Both the position numbers and the translations under genes were made by a program. The notes beneath the pieces were generated by a model. That model was given only the letters and a program-made list of their open reading frames with translations, was not told where the DNA came from and did no database searches. This document shows, in pieces, positions 1 through 9,722 of a stretch of DNA of 64,000 nt. This DNA is from Farysia itapuensis (Eukaryota; Basidiomycota; Ustilaginomycetes; Ustilaginales; Ustilaginaceae). Location: positions 806,001 to 870,000 of the forward strand of contig JALBYC010000001.1 in NCBI GenBank assembly GCA_023212645.1, in the 5' to 3' direction. Numbering within the stretch: position 1 is the first letter of the stretch; each line of letters opens with the position of its first letter.

Positions 1-2
1 TA

Positions 3-1922
3 GCTAACCACGGTACTTGGACACAGTCTACGGTGTCCATTTTGGAGGACGAGATCTACGACTTCATCGGCATAGGCTATGGACCGGCACATCTAGCTCT
101 GTCAATTGCGCTGCGCGAATCGACCGAAGCGCAAGAAGCCCACTTCAAGGCTCTCTTCCTCGAGAAGCGAGACTACTTTGCATGGCATCCAGCCCTACTT
201 TTGCCCGGGTCCCAACTTCAGGTGTCCCCACTCAAGGATCTTGTGACACTGCGCGACCCTACTTCCACCTACAGCTTCTTCAACTATCTACACTCACAGG
301 GGAGACTGGCCCATTACATCAACAAGGAACAGAAGGTCCCCTGTCGTCGCGAGTGGACCGCTTACCTGGCATGGGCAGCCAAGCGCATGAACGATGTTGT
401 CTCTTATGGTCAAGATGTCGTCTCCATTGAGCCGCTAACCTTTGTCCACCCGGCTGAAGTCAAAGACGGCTCCGTTTCCGCTCATTTAGCAAACAGTCAA
501 GACAACGAATCACTCGGTCTTTACCGCATCCTTACCCGCAAAAACGGCCAGGTATCGATGCTTTACACCCGAACTATCTCGTTGGCCGTAGGTGGAGTGC
601 CCAAATTGCCTACAGCGCTTGACAAGCTTTACCACCAACAGGTCGACGGTGCTGCTACACCGACGCCAGCTCGTATCGTTCACTCTGGCACCTTCTTGCC
701 ATCACTCACTTCTCTCGAACCCGTCTTGCATAACGTCACTTCCAAGCGTTCCGCTTCTGCCGGAAGCTCACTGGAGGATTCATCTAGACTCCGCCTTGCT
801 GTTGTGGGAGCAGGACAGTCGGCGACTGAAATGTTCATGAACCTGCATTCGCGTTTCCCAACCGCTATTGTCACCATGGTTTTCCGCGCATCAGCACTGG
901 CGCCGTCCGACGATACTGGCTTCATTAACTCTGCCGCCTTTGATCCAGAACGCACCGATGAGTTCTGGCAGGCGGGTAGCCAACAACGCCAGACGTGGCT
1001 TCGCGAATTCAAACGCACCAACTACTCGGTCGTTCGCACGGATTTACTCAACGAGCTGCACGATACTTTGTACGACACTCACGAGGTCTCTCTTCCCGAA
1101 GAGCTACAAGATCCGAGCGAGAAGTTGTCGGGACGGATGGAGATGCGTCGCTGCACGGAAATTGACCATGCTCGGTTCATCGACTCTGACGATGTCGCAT
1201 CGGCCGGTGTTGAACTCACGTTGCGGGACAATTTGCGCAATGGAGCGACCGAAGTCATCAAATTCGACGCCGTGTTCGTTGGCACTGGCTTCCATCGATC
1301 GCCTGCCATGATGCCGTGTCTAGATCCGCTCAAACCTTTCTACCCGATCCTCAACAGCGATTGGTTGGAGCGTGACACAAGTGCTGACGAAGAGTCGCTT
1401 GCCAAGATGGTCAACAGCGAGGACGAAGAAGTACTCGAACGACGTCGCGAGAGCTTACGTGGGATCTCGCGCGATTATCGTCTTGTTCCTGCTTCAGACA
1501 TGCGATCGCCACCACTGTCTGGCAAGACCTCCCCCGGATCGGGTGCGGAGAGTGATGCCTCGTCCAACTCGTCGCAGCAGACTCTCGCGAGTGAGACTGG
1601 CAATGTTGGTAGCAAGGCTGGTGCAGCGCCACAGACATCGCTGTACGTCTTGGGCGGCAACGAGGCAACACACGGCTTGTCGGACTCGTTGCTTTCCATT
1701 GTCGCACACCGTGCCGGCGAGCTTACCACCTCGCTCATGCAGCGTCTACCCACGACGCGCAGTATCCCCCGCCCTCTCAAGTCCAACTCTCAGCCCTCCG
1801 TAATCGCTGACAGCGACGTCACCGCAGCATCGTCCCCATCCCTCCCTGCCTTTTCCTCATTGAAGACCTCACCTCCCTCACAGCCCCTGTCCATTTCCAA
1901 CCTGCAACATACAGTTCTCTAA
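3..1922 (+). CDS. sid1: L-ornithine N5-monooxygenase, 5' end outside window (Sid1/SidA family)
   Basis: This flavin enzyme hydroxylates L-ornithine at N5, the committed step of hydroxamate siderophore synthesis (ferrichrome type in smuts), using FAD, NADPH and oxygen. The frame is open to the left edge, so the start and perhaps an intron lie outside; 639 residues are visible. The FAD-binding glycine motif GIGYGPAHLAL is near visible residue 23, the NADPH-binding motif VVGAGQSATE is near 265, and the substrate-end motif of the family (ATHGLSDSLLS) is near 553. A Ser/Gly-rich insert lies between about 490 and 530, and a Ser/Pro-rich tail of about 50 residues follows the last conserved block. 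In Ustilago maydis sid1 is iron-regulated through the GATA factor Urbs1 and lies near sid2; that side of the gene is not visible. No other siderophore gene lies to the right. Family call is firm; the species-level symbol is by analogy. Confidence 0.9.
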   Translation, partial: ANHGTWTQSTVSILEDEIYDFIGIGYGPAHLALSIALRESTEAQEAHFKALFLEKRDYFAWHPALLLPGSQLQVSPLKDLVTLRDPTSTYSFFNYLHSQGRLAHYINKEQKVPCRREWTAYLAWAAKRMNDVVSYGQDVVSIEPLTFVHPAEVKDGSVSAHLANSQDNESLGLYRILTRKNGQVSMLYTRTISLAVGGVPKLPTALDKLYHQQVDGAATPTPARIVHSGTFLPSLTSLEPVLHNVTSKRSASAGSSLEDSSRLRLAVVGAGQSATEMFMNLHSRFPTAIVTMVFRASALAPSDDTGFINSAAFDPERTDEFWQAGSQQRQTWLREFKRTNYSVVRTDLLNELHDTLYDTHEVSLPEELQDPSEKLSGRMEMRRCTEIDHARFIDSDDVASAGVELTLRDNLRNGATEVIKFDAVFVGTGFHRSPAMMPCLDPLKPFYPILNSDWLERDTSADEESLAKMVNSEDEEVLERRRESLRGISRDYRLVPASDMRSPPLSGKTSPGSGAESDASSNSSQQTLASETGNVGSKAGAAPQTSLYVLGGNEATHGLSDSLLSIVAHRAGELTTSLMQRLPTTRSIPRPLKSNSQPSVIADSDVTAASSPSLPAFSSLKTSPPSQPLSISNLQHTVL

Positions 1923-2034
1923 TACCATCACCATCACGCTCGCCCCCACTCACTCACATGTATATCGAGTTCGCAACACTCACACAGACATTGCTATAGA
2001 CTTAATATCAGATTTCGCTTGATGCGTCATCCGG

Positions 2035-3069
2035 TCAATCGGAGTCGCCATCTACTTCAACCCCGTCGAGGATTTGGCCAGATTGAACAATGTCGTCGTC
2101 AAGACCCTGTTGTGCGCGCCTTTCTATTCTTTCTTCGTCCTTCCGTTGTTTGGCGAGCTGCATTTTGTTAATGATCTTCATGGCAGAGTTGAACAAGCCG
2201 CCGGTTTGGGCACCGCATGCAAAGCATTTCGGCGTCTTGGCATAGCGCTTGATCGCACAGGATGCGCAAAAGTAGTGATTGCAACGTGTCACGACGGGAT
2301 CCGTAAAGGGCTGTCGACAGATGAGGCATGCAAAGGGAATGGCCTCCTCTTCCTCGGGTGAGTCGGCACCTTCTGGATCGGATAGAACATCTTCGCGTCT
2401 CTTGCTAGAATTGGGTAGTACTTCGAGCTGCCACCCTGCTAGATAGTCGGAACGGTCGTGAAGAAACTTACACGTGTCGCCAAAGCCACAATACCCTGTT
2501 TCTTTGTAGTCCTTGCACACATCAGGCTGATAGTCCATTAGTGTGACGGATCGCACAGTAGTCTGCTGCTTGATCGGACCTCGAGACTTCATCTTGGAAG
2601 ACGAGCCATCATCGCGCGTTGCTATGTAAGAGGTGTAACCTTTGGCGCCACGGTATACGCCGTTGTGACTTGATTGAACATCAGAAGGTTCGGAAGCGAC
2701 GCCTTCAAGGTCCCAATTGCTGTGCTTCGTGGCGTCTTCGCGATTTCGCTCTTGTGCGGAGACTGCTCCTCTTGCCTTGTGCTGTGTAGCAAAATCTTCT
2801 CCGCTAATCTGCTCTAGAGATTCAGGGTCTTCGTTTTCGTCTATACCATCGTTGTGCCGGAACTTTTTGTAGCTTACGCCGGTTGTTTGCAGCAGCGGGT
2901 TATGAGCGGTGCGTTTCTTCTTGACGACGACAGCTGAGCCGGACGCCTCATCCTCACTTTCACTGCGCAGCGTGGAAGACGATGGATCATTGGAAGCGTC
3001 TGGTTTGAAAGATCTGCCTGCTATTCCACGCTTCTTCTTGAACAGCACTGGGCCGGCTGCTTCGGCCAT
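2035..3069 (-). CDS. CWC24: Pre-mRNA-splicing factor Cwc24 (RNF113-like, CCCH + RING)
   Basis: Cwc24 associates with the activating spliceosome and helps define the 5' splice site. The protein (344 aa from the chosen start) begins with the basic VLFKKKR block typical of the family, has an acidic low-complexity region, then a CCCH zinc finger (KDYKETGYCGFGDTCKFLHD; Cys-Cys-Cys-His spacing visible) at about 180-205, and a C3HC4 RING (CLICRQPF ... CNHYFC ... CFACG) at about 248-290. An in-frame ATG 75 nt upstream (3142-3144) would add 25 residues; the inner ATG was preferred because family similarity starts at MAEAAGPVLFKKK. The gene is divergent from ADE6, with about 200 bp between the start codons. 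No intron is needed. Confidence 0.9.
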   Translation of the reverse strand: MAEAAGPVLFKKKRGIAGRSFKPDASNDPSSSTLRSESEDEASGSAVVVKKKRTAHNPLLQTTGVSYKKFRHNDGIDENEDPESLEQISGEDFATQHKARGAVSAQERNREDATKHSNWDLEGVASEPSDVQSSHNGVYRGAKGYTSYIATRDDGSSSKMKSRGPIKQQTTVRSVTLMDYQPDVCKDYKETGYCGFGDTCKFLHDRSDYLAGWQLEVLPNSSKRREDVLSDPEGADSPEEEEAIPFACLICRQPFTDPVVTRCNHYFCASCAIKRYAKTPKCFACGAQTGGLFNSAMKIINKMQLAKQRKDEERIERRAQQGLDDDIVQSGQILDGVEVDGDSD

Positions 3070-3271
3070 GATGTAGTTGCCTGTGTAGTGGAGTGGCGGC
3101 TCAGTTGTAGAGAAATGTGGTCCGAATTCTCGGAAATCGGACATGTGGAGAGCTGTTAGAGTGCCGCACGTGCCGAGTCAGCGCCGCAAATTTTAGCTTT
3201 TCAATGAAGTTGCTCGACGAGAAGATCAACGCTGGACTGACTCACCTTCATCTTTGTGAGCATCAGCAAAC
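3070..3271. promoter_or_regulatory. Shared divergent promoter CWC24/ADE6
   Basis: About 200 bp separate the two divergent start codons and must hold both promoters. It contains the palindrome GCACGTGC at 3166-3173, a CACGTG core of the kind bound by bHLH regulators such as Cbf1. Binding is inferred from the core sequence only. If the upstream CWC24 ATG at 3144 is used, the region shrinks to 127 bp. Confidence 0.5.
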
Positions 3272-6200
3272 ATGTTGACGCTCGTCGGTTCGTCCGTCTT
3301 TCATCCTTCTAAGCGGACGCAACTGCTGCAAAGGGTCAATGCTAAACTTGGAGGTGCTGTCACTTCCATCGACGCCCTCTATCTGCACTATGTCGATCCA
3401 ATTTCGCAAGAAGCCGACTCCGTGCTCAAGGACCCTAGCTCTGCCGAGAGCCAGGTACTTGACAGTCTGCTGTCGTATGGAGACAATGTAGACCTTTCGG
3501 GCACTCGAGAAGCTATCAACCTTGCCCTGACGGCCGGCAAGACCCCCGGTACGGTCGTGCTATTTGTACTTCCACGTCCTGGAAGTATCTCCCCCTGGTC
3601 CAGTAAAGCGTCCGAGATAGCGCGCATGTGCACTCTTCGCAATCACGTAGCGCGTATTGAACGCGGTATTGCCTTTGTACTTCGAACGGATCTCGATGCT
3701 GGCGAAGTTGGGCCAGCTCAGGACTTGTTGCACGATCGGATGACTCAGTTCATCGCCGCGGTACCTTCGACTCGCGAAGCTCTGTTCCATAAGTCGGAAC
3801 CAGCTGCGCTCAAGCAAGTCGACCTGCTAGGAAGCGACGGTACCTCAGACCCAAAGGTTGCCAAGCAACGTCTTGTCGAAGCCAACGAGAAGCTAGGTCT
3901 TGCCCTAGCAAACGACGAGATTGACTACCTGGTTAATGCTTTCATCTCAGGTCAGAAGGATGGAGAAGGTGCTCTCCGCAGAAACCCCACAGACGTGGAA
4001 CTCTTCATGTTTGCACAAGTCAACTCGGAACACTGCCGTCATAAGATCTTCAACGCCGACTGGACTATTGACGGCGTCGACAAGCCCAATACTCTGTTTG
4101 GTATGATTCGCAACACCCATAAGCTACATCCTCAACACACCATCAGTGCTTACTCTGACAATGCTGCTGTCATTGAGGGCTACGAGGCTACTCGATTCGC
4201 TGCCAGTCCACTCGGCGAATTGACGGTGTATCAGGGTGTACATGAGCCAATGCCGTTCCTCGCCAAGGTCGAGACGCACAACCATCCCACTGCAGTCTCT
4301 CCGTACCCAGGTGCGGCGACCGGCTCAGGCGGAGAGATTCGAGACGAAGGAGCAGTCGGTCGAGGTTCGAAGCCAAAGGCTGGTCTGGTAGGCTTTATGA
4401 CGAGCAATCTGCTTCTCGAGGGCGATGGACGACAGCCATGGGAGGAGGACTTTGGCAAGCCTGCGCACATATCGAGCGCTTACGACATTATGATTGACGG
4501 CCCACTGGGAAGCTCGGCATTTAACAACGAGTTTGGTCGACCAGGTCTCAGCGGTTTCTGGAGAACTTGGTCCGAACGGGTACCCATCGAAGGTGGTGAA
4601 GATGAGGTGAGAGGGTACCACAAGCCCATCATGCTTGCGGGAGGTCTGGGAAATGTACGACCCAAAAACGCCCTCAAGTCTCGCATCACGCCGGGCGCAG
4701 CGATTATCGTGCTTGGTGGTCCAGGTATGCTGATCGGCTTAGGCGGTGGAGCAGCCTCCTCCATGGCAAGTGGAAGCTCTTCTCGCGCTGCCCTCGACTT
4801 CGCTTCCGTTCAGCGGGACAACCCGGAGATGCAACGACGATGTCAGCAGGTGATTGACGCCTGCACCGCCCTCAACGATGCGCCTGGCACCATCGAAGGA
4901 ACCATGGGCTTCGGCAACCCAATTCAGAGCATTCACGATGTGGGTGCTGGTGGCCTCAGCAATGCTCTTCCCGAGCTGGTGCACGATGCTGGTCTCGGCG
5001 CACGCTTCGAGATCCGAGACGTGCTTATTGATGATCCTTCGATGAGCCCAATGGAGATTTGGTGCAACGAGTCACAGGAGCGTTACGTACTAGCGGTCAG
5101 CGAAGCCGACCTTTCGCGTTTCGAGGCGATCGCTGAACGAGAAAGATGCCCTTACTCGGTCGTTGGTCGTGCCACCACCGAACAAGACCTAATCGTCACC
5201 GATCGATTGCTCGGCGCCACTCCGATCGAGCTGCCGATGGCTGTACTGTTTGGCAAGCCTCCCAAGATTGCTCGTCAAGCGCAGAGTAAGCAACCACCAC
5301 GCTCTGCTTTCGATACCACTCTGGGTTCCTACCTGCCACACATCAAAAGCGACCCCACCAAGCTGTTTGCCGAAGCTTTGGATCGTGTCTTGCATCTGCC
5401 CACGGTTGCATCCAAGAGCTTCCTCATCACCATTGGCGATCGAAGCATTACAGGCCTGGTTGCACGAGACCAGATGGTCGGGCCTTATCAGGTACCTGTC
5501 GCTGATGTGGCTGTCACTCGCACCTCGTTTGGATTCAGTGAGAGCGTTGTTGGCGAGGCCGTCGCTTCTGGCGAACGAACGCCTCTGGCGCTTATCAGCG
5601 CAGCAGCCTCGGCGCGAATGGCGGTGGCCGAGGCACTGACTAATCTCGTGGCGGCCAGCATTGACAGCTTAGAGAGGATCAAGCTCTCTGCCAACTGGAT
5701 GTGCGCGGCGAGCCACTCGGACGAAGGCGCCCGACTTTATGAAGCAGTACAGGCTATCGGCCTCGACCTGTGTCCCAAGCTCGGACTGGCAATTCCTGTC
5801 GGGAAGGACTCGATGTCGATGAAGATGGCATGGCAGTCGGCTGACGGTGCAAAGAAGGAGGTAACAGCCCCCCTCTCGGTCACTGTCACTGCCTTCGGCC
5901 CCGTCGACGACATTACCACCACGTGGACACCTCAGCTGCGAACAGATGTTGATGACACAGTGTTGCTATTTGTGGATCTGGCAGGTGGCAAGCAGCGCAT
6001 GGGTGGATCATGTCTGGCGCAAGTTTTCCGACAACTCGGCAATGATGCACCAGATGTCGAAGACGCCGAGACACTGAAGTCGTTCTTTGAAGCATGTCAC
6101 ACGCTCAAGCAGCTTCGCGTGGGCAAGCGAGAAGAGTCAGGCTTGGTCCTCGCCTACCACGATCGCTCCGACGGTGGCCTAATCACAACGATCCTGGAGA

Positions 6201-7438
6201 TGTGCTTTGCGGGACGCTGTGGTGCTGAGGTCTTTGTCGATGCTCTTGACCCCAAGTGCAGTGACCCAGTCGCCTGTCTGTTCAACGAAGAGCTCGGTGC
6301 CCTACTGCAGGTGCGTTCCGGCGATGTCAAAGCGGTAAGCGCGGTGATGACTGCCGCTGGCATTGCTTCGAGCAGTCTGCATGTTGTCGGGCGTGTGACA
6401 CCGGATTCGCAGGCCATCAATGTGATCATGCAGTCGGAGCTGCTCATGTCGTCGTCTCGGGCTACGCTGCAACGAGCGTGGGCAGAGACGTCCTTCCGAA
6501 TGCAGAGTCTGCGAGACAATCCCGAAACCGCCGCTACCGAGTACAGCCTCATCACAGACGACACCTCGTCCCTAGTGTATGATCTCACCTACAATCCTGC
6601 CGAAGACGTGCTAGGCCGCGGCTTGATCGGAGCCGAGCTGGAGTCCCGACCCAAAGTGGCCATCCTGCGGGAACAGGGCGTCAACGGGCAGATCGAGATG
6701 GCTTGGGCGTTTACACGCGCCGGTTTCTGCGCGGTCGATGTGCACATGTCGGATCTGGTGGAAGGCCGAGTGCAGCTGTCGCAGTTTGTCGGTCTGGCCG
6801 CGTGCGGTGGCTTCTCCTTCGGCGATGTGTTGGGCGCTGGCAGTGGATGGGCGAAGAGCATCCTGCTCAATCCGAGTGTGCGCGCACAGTTTGCTGACTT
6901 CTTCCAGAAGCGTACTGACACCTTTGCGCTTGGTGTTTGCAACGGGTGCCAACTTCTGTCCCAGCTCGGTGTGGCTGGACTCATCCCGGAAGCTGAGTAC
7001 TGGCCACTGTTTAAGGCCAACGAGTCAGGTCGCTTCGAAGGCCGGCTGTCCACCGTCGAGATCACCGCGCAGGGCGCCTCGAGCATCTTCCTCAGTGACA
7101 TGGCTGGCTCGAAGCTGCCCGCTGTGATTGCACACGGCGAAGGTCGTGCCTCATTCCGCTCCGCACAAGACCTGGAACAGCTCAACGCAGCTGGACAAGT
7201 AGCCATGAAGTACACAGACCAACGATACCCACTCAACCCCAATGGCTCACCGCAAGGCATCACTGCCATCACTGCCAACAAGGGCCGCGTTCTCGCCCTC
7301 ATGCCCCACCCTGAACGTGGTGTCACCCTCTCGAGCATGAGCTGGGCACCTCCCTCCGCCTCGCACGCCGAAAAAGGCTGGCAAGGCAAAGGCCCCTGGT
7401 TCCGCCTCTTTGAAAACGCTCGCAAGTGGATTGGATAG
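3272..7438 (+). CDS. ADE6: Phosphoribosylformylglycinamidine synthase (FGAM synthase)
   Basis: The enzyme converts FGAR, glutamine and ATP to FGAM, the fourth step of de novo purine synthesis in the cytosol. The single-exon frame encodes 1388 aa, the usual length of the large fungal/animal PurL. Visible parts are the N-terminal PurS-like domain, a linker, two AIR-synthase-like halves (first with [15 protein letters not shown] and the [19 protein letters not shown] block near 255-355; second with [10 protein letters not shown] and the PVGKDSMSM block near 808-850), and a class I glutamine amidotransferase domain from about residue 1128. The nucleophile is C1223 in [10 protein letters not shown] and the triad end is in MPHPERG near 1346. 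The start follows closely on the divergent promoter, and all domains are complete. Confidence 0.97.
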   Translation: MLTLVGSSVFHPSKRTQLLQRVNAKLGGAVTSIDALYLHYVDPISQEADSVLKDPSSAESQVLDSLLSYGDNVDLSGTREAINLALTAGKTPGTVVLFVLPRPGSISPWSSKASEIARMCTLRNHVARIERGIAFVLRTDLDAGEVGPAQDLLHDRMTQFIAAVPSTREALFHKSEPAALKQVDLLGSDGTSDPKVAKQRLVEANEKLGLALANDEIDYLVNAFISGQKDGEGALRRNPTDVELFMFAQVNSEHCRHKIFNADWTIDGVDKPNTLFGMIRNTHKLHPQHTISAYSDNAAVIEGYEATRFAASPLGELTVYQGVHEPMPFLAKVETHNHPTAVSPYPGAATGSGGEIRDEGAVGRGSKPKAGLVGFMTSNLLLEGDGRQPWEEDFGKPAHISSAYDIMIDGPLGSSAFNNEFGRPGLSGFWRTWSERVPIEGGEDEVRGYHKPIMLAGGLGNVRPKNALKSRITPGAAIIVLGGPGMLIGLGGGAASSMASGSSSRAALDFASVQRDNPEMQRRCQQVIDACTALNDAPGTIEGTMGFGNPIQSIHDVGAGGLSNALPELVHDAGLGARFEIRDVLIDDPSMSPMEIWCNESQERYVLAVSEADLSRFEAIAERERCPYSVVGRATTEQDLIVTDRLLGATPIELPMAVLFGKPPKIARQAQSKQPPRSAFDTTLGSYLPHIKSDPTKLFAEALDRVLHLPTVASKSFLITIGDRSITGLVARDQMVGPYQVPVADVAVTRTSFGFSESVVGEAVASGERTPLALISAAASARMAVAEALTNLVAASIDSLERIKLSANWMCAASHSDEGARLYEAVQAIGLDLCPKLGLAIPVGKDSMSMKMAWQSADGAKKEVTAPLSVTVTAFGPVDDITTTWTPQLRTDVDDTVLLFVDLAGGKQRMGGSCLAQVFRQLGNDAPDVEDAETLKSFFEACHTLKQLRVGKREESGLVLAYHDRSDGGLITTILEMCFAGRCGAEVFVDALDPKCSDPVACLFNEELGALLQVRSGDVKAVSAVMTAAGIASSSLHVVGRVTPDSQAINVIMQSELLMSSSRATLQRAWAETSFRMQSLRDNPETAATEYSLITDDTSSLVYDLTYNPAEDVLGRGLIGAELESRPKVAILREQGVNGQIEMAWAFTRAGFCAVDVHMSDLVEGRVQLSQFVGLAACGGFSFGDVLGAGSGWAKSILLNPSVRAQFADFFQKRTDTFALGVCNGCQLLSQLGVAGLIPEAEYWPLFKANESGRFEGRLSTVEITAQGASSIFLSDMAGSKLPAVIAHGEGRASFRSAQDLEQLNAAGQVAMKYTDQRYPLNPNGSPQGITAITANKGRVLALMPHPERGVTLSSMSWAPPSASHAEKGWQGKGPWFRLFENARKWIG

Positions 7439-7859
7439 ATGCGCACACGCACAAATGTAAATATTGCACAACACGCTGAACACGTTTGTGCACTGATGAA
7501 AGCTGGAAGTCTTCTGCTCTCTTTGTTCAGTGTCAGAGGCGAAAGCTTCTCCCCTGCCTTTGCATCTTTCCTGTGAAGTTCTAATTTGGCAAAGGCTCAG
7601 GGACCCATATACCTATAGCGACAGCGTCGATCACGTCAAAGGAGTATTACGTAATCAGAATTGTGCGTGCATGGATTAGGAAAAACAAATGCGGAAGAAG
7701 TACAAAGGACCGAGTTTTGAATTGGATGGGAATCTTTTGAAATGGACGAACGCCTTCCACCTCACCCGATCAGCAAGTCACACTTGGGCCAATCAACTCC
7801 CCGCACACTTGTCAACTCCTTTCCTCTCATATCTCTTGCCCTTTTTCTCCGTCGCAATC
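7439..7859. other. Intergenic region ADE6-SEC61, no gene seen
   Basis: These 421 bp hold the 3' end of ADE6 and the 5' region of SEC61. A 62-codon open frame at 7689-7877 has no recognisable content and runs into the SEC61 start, so it is not called. The last 60 bp before the SEC61 ATG are pyrimidine-rich, as is common before highly expressed fungal genes. Confidence 0.6.
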
Positions 7860-9424
7860 ATGAGCGGATGTAAGTAGTATTCGCGCTTCGTCTCTGCAAG
7901 CTTACGCTGACATGGCCGCACTGTACAGTCCGATTCTTGTCGCTGGTGCGACCGTTCATGTCGGTGCTGCCAGAGGTATCGGCACCCGAACGAAAGGGTA
8001 AGTCGCCGTACCAGCCTCTCTACTCCAGCTGTTGCTAATGATGCGATTTTGGGCGTTCAACGACAGTGCCGTTCGAGAGTCGTGTGATGTGGACCGCGAT
8101 TGTGCTTGCCATTTTCCTCGTCTCGTCCCAGATCCCTCTGTACGGTATCGTGTCGAGCGACAGCTCTGATCCGCTGTACTGGATGCGAGTCATTCTCGCC
8201 TCGAACCGAGGAACTCTGATGGAACTCGGTATCTCGCCCATTGTTACTTCGGGTATGATCATGCAGTTGCTTGCCGGCGCCAATCTGGTGGAGGTGGACT
8301 TCAGCCTTAAGGAAGACCGCGCACTCTTTGGCGGTGCTCAGAAGCTTTTCGCCTTGATCATTTCGCTCGGACAAGCTACGGTCTACGTTCTCACCGGTCT
8401 GTACGGCCAGCCCAAGGACCTTGGTGCCGGTGTTTGTCTCCTGCTCATTCTCCAGCTCGTCGTCGCTGGTCTGATCGTGATTCTGCTTGACGAGTTGCTG
8501 CAAAAGGGATACGGTCTTGGCTCGGGTATTTCGCTCTTCATCGCTACCAACATCTGCGAGTCAATTGTCTGGAAAGCGTTCAGTCCCACCACTGTCAACA
8601 CGGGCCGAGGCCCGGAGTTTGAAGGTGCACTTGTTGCTCTCTTCCACCTGCTCTTTACGTGGAATGACAAGTCGCGCGCTCTCAAGGAGGCACTGTACCG
8701 AGACCGACTTCCTAACGTCATGAACCTCATCGCCACGCTCGTCATCTTTCTCGTTGTCATCTATCTGCAGGGTTTCCGACTCGAGATTCCTGTCAAGTCG
8801 AACCGCTTCCGTGGCCAGCGCGGCACTTATCCCGTCAAGCTCTTCTACACCTCCAACATGCCCATCATGCTCGAGTCGGCCCTCACCTCGAACGTCTTCA
8901 TCATCAGTCAGATGCTGGCCTCGCGCTTCCCGTCCAACTTGCTTGTCAAGCTGCTGGGTGTGTGGGAGCCGTTGGAGGACAGTATGCAGCTGCACGCCGT
9001 TGGAGGTGTGGCTTACTACATGTCGCCCCCGCACAACTTCAAGGAGGTGGTCACTGACCCGATTCACACGGCCATCTACATTGCTTTCACGCTCACCGCC
9101 TGTGCCTTGTTCTCCAAGACCTGGATCGAAGTATCCGGCTCCGGTCCTCGCGAGGTCGCCAAGCAGCTCAAGGACAACCAGATGGTCATGGCCGGCCACC
9201 GTGATGCATCGATGTACAAGGAACTCAAGCGCGTGATCCCCACCGCTGCCGCTTTTGGAGGCGCCACCATCGGTGCCCTCTCCGTCTGTGCTGATCTGAT
9301 GGGCGCCCTCGGCTCCGGCACCGGTATCCTCCTCGCCGTCACCATCATTTACTCCTACTTTGAGATTGGCATGCGCGAAGCTGGCGGTCCTGAAATGGCC
9401 GCCATGGGCGACCTCTTTGGCTAA
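7860..9424 (+). CDS. SEC61: Sec61 translocon alpha subunit (3 exons)
   Basis: Sec61 alpha forms the protein-conducting channel of the ER membrane. Exons are 7860-7869, 7929-7997 and 8067-9424, joined at GTAAGT/CAG sites; the 10-nt first exon carries only ATG AGC GGA T. Splicing gives 478 aa beginning [20 protein letters not shown], the N-terminus expected for the family, and length matches the usual 475-480. Visible signatures include the SecY block near residues 70-90 ([20 protein letters not shown]), the charged cytosolic loop with the [11 protein letters not shown] stretch, and about ten hydrophobic segments. Without splicing the large exon appears to begin at a GTG, which is misleading. 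The introns are 59 and 69 nt. Confidence 0.96.
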
Positions 9425-9491
9425 ACGACTCCTCCCGATGACTCCTCAACCCCCCTCACCATCATTATCGTCCACACGCACCCAACCCACC

Positions 9492-9512
9492 CACACACAC
9501 ACACACACACAC
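9492..9512. repeat. (CA)n microsatellite downstream of SEC61
   Basis: An uninterrupted CA run of about 21 nt lies 67 bp past the SEC61 stop inside a 298-bp intergenic stretch; that stretch otherwise shows no gene. It may form part of the SEC61 3' UTR. Confidence 0.85.
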
Positions 9513-9722
9513 GCACCCACACTCACTTGTATATAACAAAAAGAGTTTATCCAAACAACGACAAGTAGAATAGTACAACACTAGTCTGGTATCGGGCGTG
9601 TGCAAATTGGCGCGTGTTCTTTGATGCGGCGGAACGCGGTCTGTCGAGAAAGGGAAATTGGACCCTGTCAAGAATGTGTTGTGAGCGTAGTGTTGGAATC
9701 TTCTTGTTGCGACTTTGCGACC

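Noticed and set aside
3070..3144. Longer N-terminus of CWC24
   Set aside because: An upstream ATG is in frame, but the family-conserved sequence begins only at the inner methionine; kept as an alternative.
6589..7452. 287-codon minus-strand frame opposite ADE6
   Set aside because: Antisense to the conserved amidotransferase domain of FGAM synthase.
9492..9512. CA runs as telomeric or origin elements
   Set aside because: Short dinucleotide microsatellites at several intergenic places; no telomere unit or origin features.
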